64,000 nt of DNA from Phycisphaerales bacterium. Lineage in GTDB: Bacteria; Planctomycetota; Phycisphaerae; UBA1845. The position numbers were made by a program, and so were the translations under genes. Below the pieces are notes generated by a model that was given only the letters and a program-made list of their open reading frames with translations, had not been told where the DNA came from and made no database searches. Shown piece after piece: positions 61,191-64,000 of this stretch (positions are counted from its first letter, which is position 1; each line of letters begins with the position of its first letter). The stretch spans positions 1 to 64,000 of the forward strand of contig JACKHG010000009.1 of the NCBI GenBank assembly GCA_020639115.1, read 5' to 3'.

Positions 61191-61838
61191 ATGCCGAACG
61201 TCAAGAACAACGCGAGTACCCAGGAGACCTGCCGACGGCTTATCGATGCAGCCGGGCAGGTCTTCGCGGAACGCGGCCTGCACGCCGCCACCGTCAAAGA
61301 GATCACCGAGCGGGCCGGCGTGAACACGGCTGCCATCAACTACCATTTCAACGACAAGCAGGAGCTCTACACCGAGGTCATCCGCCACGCACTGAGCCAG
61401 ACGCCCATGATCCGCGAGGCGGAACTGGGTGGAACGCCCGAGGAGCGACTCCGGACGTTCATTTCCGAGGTGATTGCCGACCTGTTCGACCCGGAGCGGC
61501 CGTCGTGGCGGGCCACGGTCGTGGCCCACGAGTTCATCCAGCCCACCGGAGCGCTGGATGCCGTGCTGGACGACCTGATCCGGCCGCGGGCGCAACTGCT
61601 GCACGACCTGGTCCGCGAACTCGTGGGCGACGGGCCGGATGAGTTTGCAATCGCCTGCGCCCGGTTCAGCGTGGCGGCGCAATGCTTCTTTTACCTGTAC
61701 AACCGCGAGCTGCTGAAGCGACTCAGCCCGGAGCTGAGCGCGCCGGAAAACTCCGCCGAACTGGCCGAGCGGATCGCCGATTTCTCGCTGGCCGGACTGA
61801 AAGCGCTGGCCCGCGGCGACGCCAAGAGTGCGGAATAG
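61191..61838 (+). CDS. TetR-family regulator of the efflux operon (CecR/DUF1956-like)
   Basis: A 215-residue regulator. The N-terminal TetR helix-turn-helix reads RLIDAAGQVFAERGLHAATV, then ITERAGVNTAAINYHFNDKQELY, a textbook match. The ligand domain (HALSQTPMIREAEL, VVAHEFIQPTGALDAVLDDL, FSVAAQCFFYLYNRELLKRL) resembles CecR-type regulators, which act on HlyD/ABC and drug-efflux genes. It is divergent from emrA across 167 bases that hold overlapping palindromes. Autorepression and repression of the pump are inferred. The ATG at 61191 is the only good start. Confidence 0.9.
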   Translation: MPNVKNNASTQETCRRLIDAAGQVFAERGLHAATVKEITERAGVNTAAINYHFNDKQELYTEVIRHALSQTPMIREAELGGTPEERLRTFISEVIADLFDPERPSWRATVVAHEFIQPTGALDAVLDDLIRPRAQLLHDLVRELVGDGPDEFAIACARFSVAAQCFFYLYNRELLKRLSPELSAPENSAELAERIADFSLAGLKALARGDAKSAE

Positions 61839-61920
61839 CGCGGAAAACCCGGGCGCAACGCGTGTTTTCAAAAAGATTGAAACGGGGTCGGTTCGCGTTT
61901 CTCGGGCCGTACGCCCCTCT

Positions 61921-61926
61921 TATAAT
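61921..61926 (+). promoter_or_regulatory. Possible -10 box of the mqnA-mqnC operon
   Basis: A perfect TATAAT at 61921-61926, 84 bases before the mqnA ATG, in an otherwise GC-rich context. The -35 position (about 61898-61903) is weak, so the call rests on the -10 match and position only. Confidence 0.35.
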
Positions 61927-62009
61927 CCCGCCGCCGGGCTCACGTCTCCCGCGAAAGGCCGCATGAACGGCGAAAACGCGGGGCGGATGGCCGGCTGACG
62001 AGTCAATCG

Positions 62010-62819
62010 ATGAACCCACAACCTGCCACCACGCCGCACAGCCACCGGCTCGGCGTCGTCTCGTTTCTCAACGCCCGCCCGCTGATCGAGGGGCTCGACT
62101 GCATGCATGGCGTGAGCCTGGTGTACGACGTGCCCGCGCGGCTCGCCGGACTGCTCGACGCCGGCGAGGTGGATGCGGCGCTCGTGCCCGTGATCGACAT
62201 CGTCCGCCCGCACCGCCGCTGGCAGATCATCTCGGACGCCTGCATCGGGTGCGACGGCGAGACGCTGACCGTGCGGATTTTCTCGCGCGTGCCCCCGGAC
62301 GAAATCCGGCGGCTGCACGTGGACGGCGACTCACACACGTCGGTAGCCCTGGCGAGCGTGATCTGGCAGGAGATGTTCGGGCAGCAGTTGATGATCGCCC
62401 CGCTGGACAGCACCGGCGGCGACTGGACGAACGTGGAGGCGGTGCTGCTGATCGGCGACAAGGTGGTGAACCACCGGTTGACCGATTTCGACATCGAGAC
62501 GGACCTGGGCGGCGCCTGGAAATCCCTGACCGGCCTGCCGTTTGTTTTTGCAGCCTGGGTCTGCGGGCAGGGTTACGACGCGGGCGAACTCCCGCGGCAA
62601 CTGTCCGAAGCCCGTGATCGCGGTGTTGCTGCCGCCGCCGAAATCGCGGCGAGCGCCGGGCCGCGACTGGGCTGGCCGGTCGAGCTGGCCACGCGTTACC
62701 TGACGCACCGGCTGAAATTCAAGATCACCGACCGGCACCGCGAGGCGATGGCGCTCTTTCTCGACATGGTGCAGCAGCAGCACGTTATCCCGGAAGCACA
62801 GGAGTTTGTCTTCGCATGA
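62010..62819 (+). CDS. mqnA: Chorismate dehydratase of the futalosine menaquinone pathway
   Basis: A 269-residue enzyme that turns chorismate into 3-enolpyruvyl-benzoate, the first step towards futalosine. The family opening LGVVSFLNARPLIEGLD is present, followed by YDVPARLAGLLDAGEVDAAL, VPVIDIVR and the later GDWTNVEAVLLIGDKVVNH. The C-terminal part has FVFAAWVCGQGYD. The fold is a periplasmic-binding-protein type but the protein is cytoplasmic. It overlaps mqnC by four bases (ATGA), so both are co-translated. The pathway replaces the MenFDHCEB route and implies menaquinone-based respiration. Confidence 0.93.
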   Translation: MNPQPATTPHSHRLGVVSFLNARPLIEGLDCMHGVSLVYDVPARLAGLLDAGEVDAALVPVIDIVRPHRRWQIISDACIGCDGETLTVRIFSRVPPDEIRRLHVDGDSHTSVALASVIWQEMFGQQLMIAPLDSTGGDWTNVEAVLLIGDKVVNHRLTDFDIETDLGGAWKSLTGLPFVFAAWVCGQGYDAGELPRQLSEARDRGVAAAAEIAASAGPRLGWPVELATRYLTHRLKFKITDRHREAMALFLDMVQQQHVIPEAQEFVFA

Positions 62820-63955
62820 TCGCATCGACCGCCGCCGTGGCTGCCCCTCCCGCATCACTCCCGACGACGCCCTGCGCCCTGTACCGGGAGCAGAGCCTGC
62901 CGAACTGGGCCGGATGGCCCGACGCAGTCACGCTGGCGAAGCACCCCGAGCCGTACCGCACGTACGTGGTCGATCGCAACATCAACTACGCCAATTACTG
63001 CACCGCGAAGTGTATCTTCTGCAACTTCAAAGCCGATCCGCCCGGCATGGACTCGGGCCGCCGCGACCTGCCCGAAGGCTACGTGCTCAGCTTTGAGGAG
63101 ATCGGAAGGAAAATCGAGGAACTGATCGCGATCGGCGGTACGCAGGTGCTCATGCAGGGCGGGTTGGTTCCCGCGGAGATGCTGCCCTTCGAGTGGTACT
63201 GCGACCTGCTTCGCTTCATCAAACGCGAGTATCCCGGCATTCACACGCACGCGTTCAGCCCCCCGGAGATTTACGCCTTCCATGAAGTCTTCGGCATGTC
63301 GATTCGCGACGTGCTGCTGCGTTTGCAGGAGGCGGGGCTCGACACGATACCCGGTGGCGGCGCGGAGATCCTTTCGGACCGCGTGCGCGACCGCATCGGC
63401 ATTGGCAAAACCAATACGCAGCAATACCTCGACGTGATGCGCGCCGCCCATGAGGTGGGAATGCGCACGAGCATCACCATGATGTTCGGCCACATCGAGA
63501 CGGTCGCGGAACGCATCGAGCACCTGCGCCTCGTGCGCGAGTTGCAGGACGAGACCGGTGGGTTCACCGCGTTCATCACCTGGACGTTCCAACCGGACGG
63601 CACACCGCTGGGCCGCATGAAGAAATTCCCCAGCGACTACACCGGCGAGCCGGACGGCAAGCACCTGCACCTTGCGGGCGCGCATGAGTACCTGCGGATG
63701 CTGGCGCTGTCGCGGATCTTCCTCGACAACATCAACAACGTGCAGTCGAGCTGGGTGACGCAGGGGCCGGCGATCGGGCAGCTCGCCCTGTTCTTCGGGG
63801 CCAACGACATGGGCTCGGTGATGATGGAGGAGAACGTGGTCTCAGCCGCGGGGACGACCTATCGCCTGAACGAGCCGGAGATCCGCAACCTGATCACCGA
63901 CGCCGGGTGGCAACCGCGCAAGCGGAACTGCTACTACGCCCTGCTCGAGGGCTGA
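62816..63955 (+). CDS. mqnC: Dehypoxanthine futalosine cyclase (radical SAM)
   Basis: A 379-residue radical SAM enzyme that cyclises dehypoxanthine futalosine to cyclic dehypoxanthine futalosine. The iron-sulfur cluster motif is CTAKCIFCNFKADP with Cys62, Cys66 and Cys69. Downstream are GGTQVLMQGGLVPAEMLPFE, HTHAFSPPEIY, PGGGAEILSDRVRDRIGIGK and TSITMMFGHIETVAERIEHL, all typical. The start is fixed by the ATGA overlap with mqnA. The gene ends 45 bases before the window edge; the partner genes mqnB, mqnD and mqnE are not in view. Confidence 0.95.
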   Translation: MIASTAAVAAPPASLPTTPCALYREQSLPNWAGWPDAVTLAKHPEPYRTYVVDRNINYANYCTAKCIFCNFKADPPGMDSGRRDLPEGYVLSFEEIGRKIEELIAIGGTQVLMQGGLVPAEMLPFEWYCDLLRFIKREYPGIHTHAFSPPEIYAFHEVFGMSIRDVLLRLQEAGLDTIPGGGAEILSDRVRDRIGIGKTNTQQYLDVMRAAHEVGMRTSITMMFGHIETVAERIEHLRLVRELQDETGGFTAFITWTFQPDGTPLGRMKKFPSDYTGEPDGKHLHLAGAHEYLRMLALSRIFLDNINNVQSSWVTQGPAIGQLALFFGANDMGSVMMEENVVSAAGTTYRLNEPEIRNLITDAGWQPRKRNCYYALLEG

Positions 63956-64000
63956 CGAGGCCTCGCGCCGGACGCCGCCCAATCGCTCAAAATCCGCCCG

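Overview
High-GC bacterial DNA that reads as a planctomycete, most likely a Phycisphaerae-type lineage (inference). The signs are a planctomycete-type ECF sigma factor fused by overlap to a Ser/Thr kinase with WD40 repeats, a PEP-CTERM protein beside a type II-like prepilin, dockerin-type tails on secreted proteins, small CxxCGYDLTGN...CPECG membrane proteins, and a fused SecDF. No rRNA, tRNA or CRISPR array was seen.

Layout. 1-7.6 kb: an edge-truncated TPR-like membrane protein, a LysM protein, and a SecDF gene whose reading frame is broken by many small indels. 7.6-13.1 kb: an O6-alkylguanine-DNA alkyltransferase, three tandem PilZ (c-di-GMP receptor) genes, a flippase-like membrane protein, and an ArsR/SdpI pair. 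13.1-19.2 kb: an accessory island of decayed RHS cores, two lower-GC zinc-ribbon membrane-protein genes, a complete IS110-family element and palindromic repeats. 19.2-25.8 kb: secreted FAS1, lipocalin and lipoprotein genes, then the sigma factor and kinase. 25.8-37.2 kb: a probable glycan-use locus on the minus strand (PEP-CTERM protein, prepilin, giant dockerin protein, DUF6259-like glycosidase, GH97) with a divergent GntR-type regulator. 37.4-51.4 kb: a membrane-anchored Mrr-like nuclease, then fusA, rpsG, bioY, rpsL, rpoC, a GNAT gene and rpoB. 51.4-55.8 kb: a frame-broken AGCS symporter divergent from an NSS symporter with its small MetS-like subunit. 55.8-61.8 kb: an emrA-emrB-tolC-lipoprotein efflux operon with a divergent TetR regulator. 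61.9-64 kb: the futalosine menaquinone genes mqnA and mqnC.

The best discovery is the IS110 element at 15519-17113. It splits one copy of a duplicated RHS segment whose other copy preserves the empty site, which fixes both ends and a CT core dinucleotide. Its 5' non-coding end holds two identical GCCC-TTCG-AGGGC-type hairpins. Each is flanked by 7-8 nt segments that match the present target (first loop) and the element's own ends (second loop), in the order and strand polarity of an IS621-type bridge RNA. The element therefore carries a bridge RNA whose guides can be read directly from the sequence.

Three separate places (SecDF, the AGCS symporter, the kinase juxtamembrane segment) show clustered small indels inside otherwise well-conserved coding sequence. 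Local consensus error is the simplest explanation and should be excluded before any biological reading.
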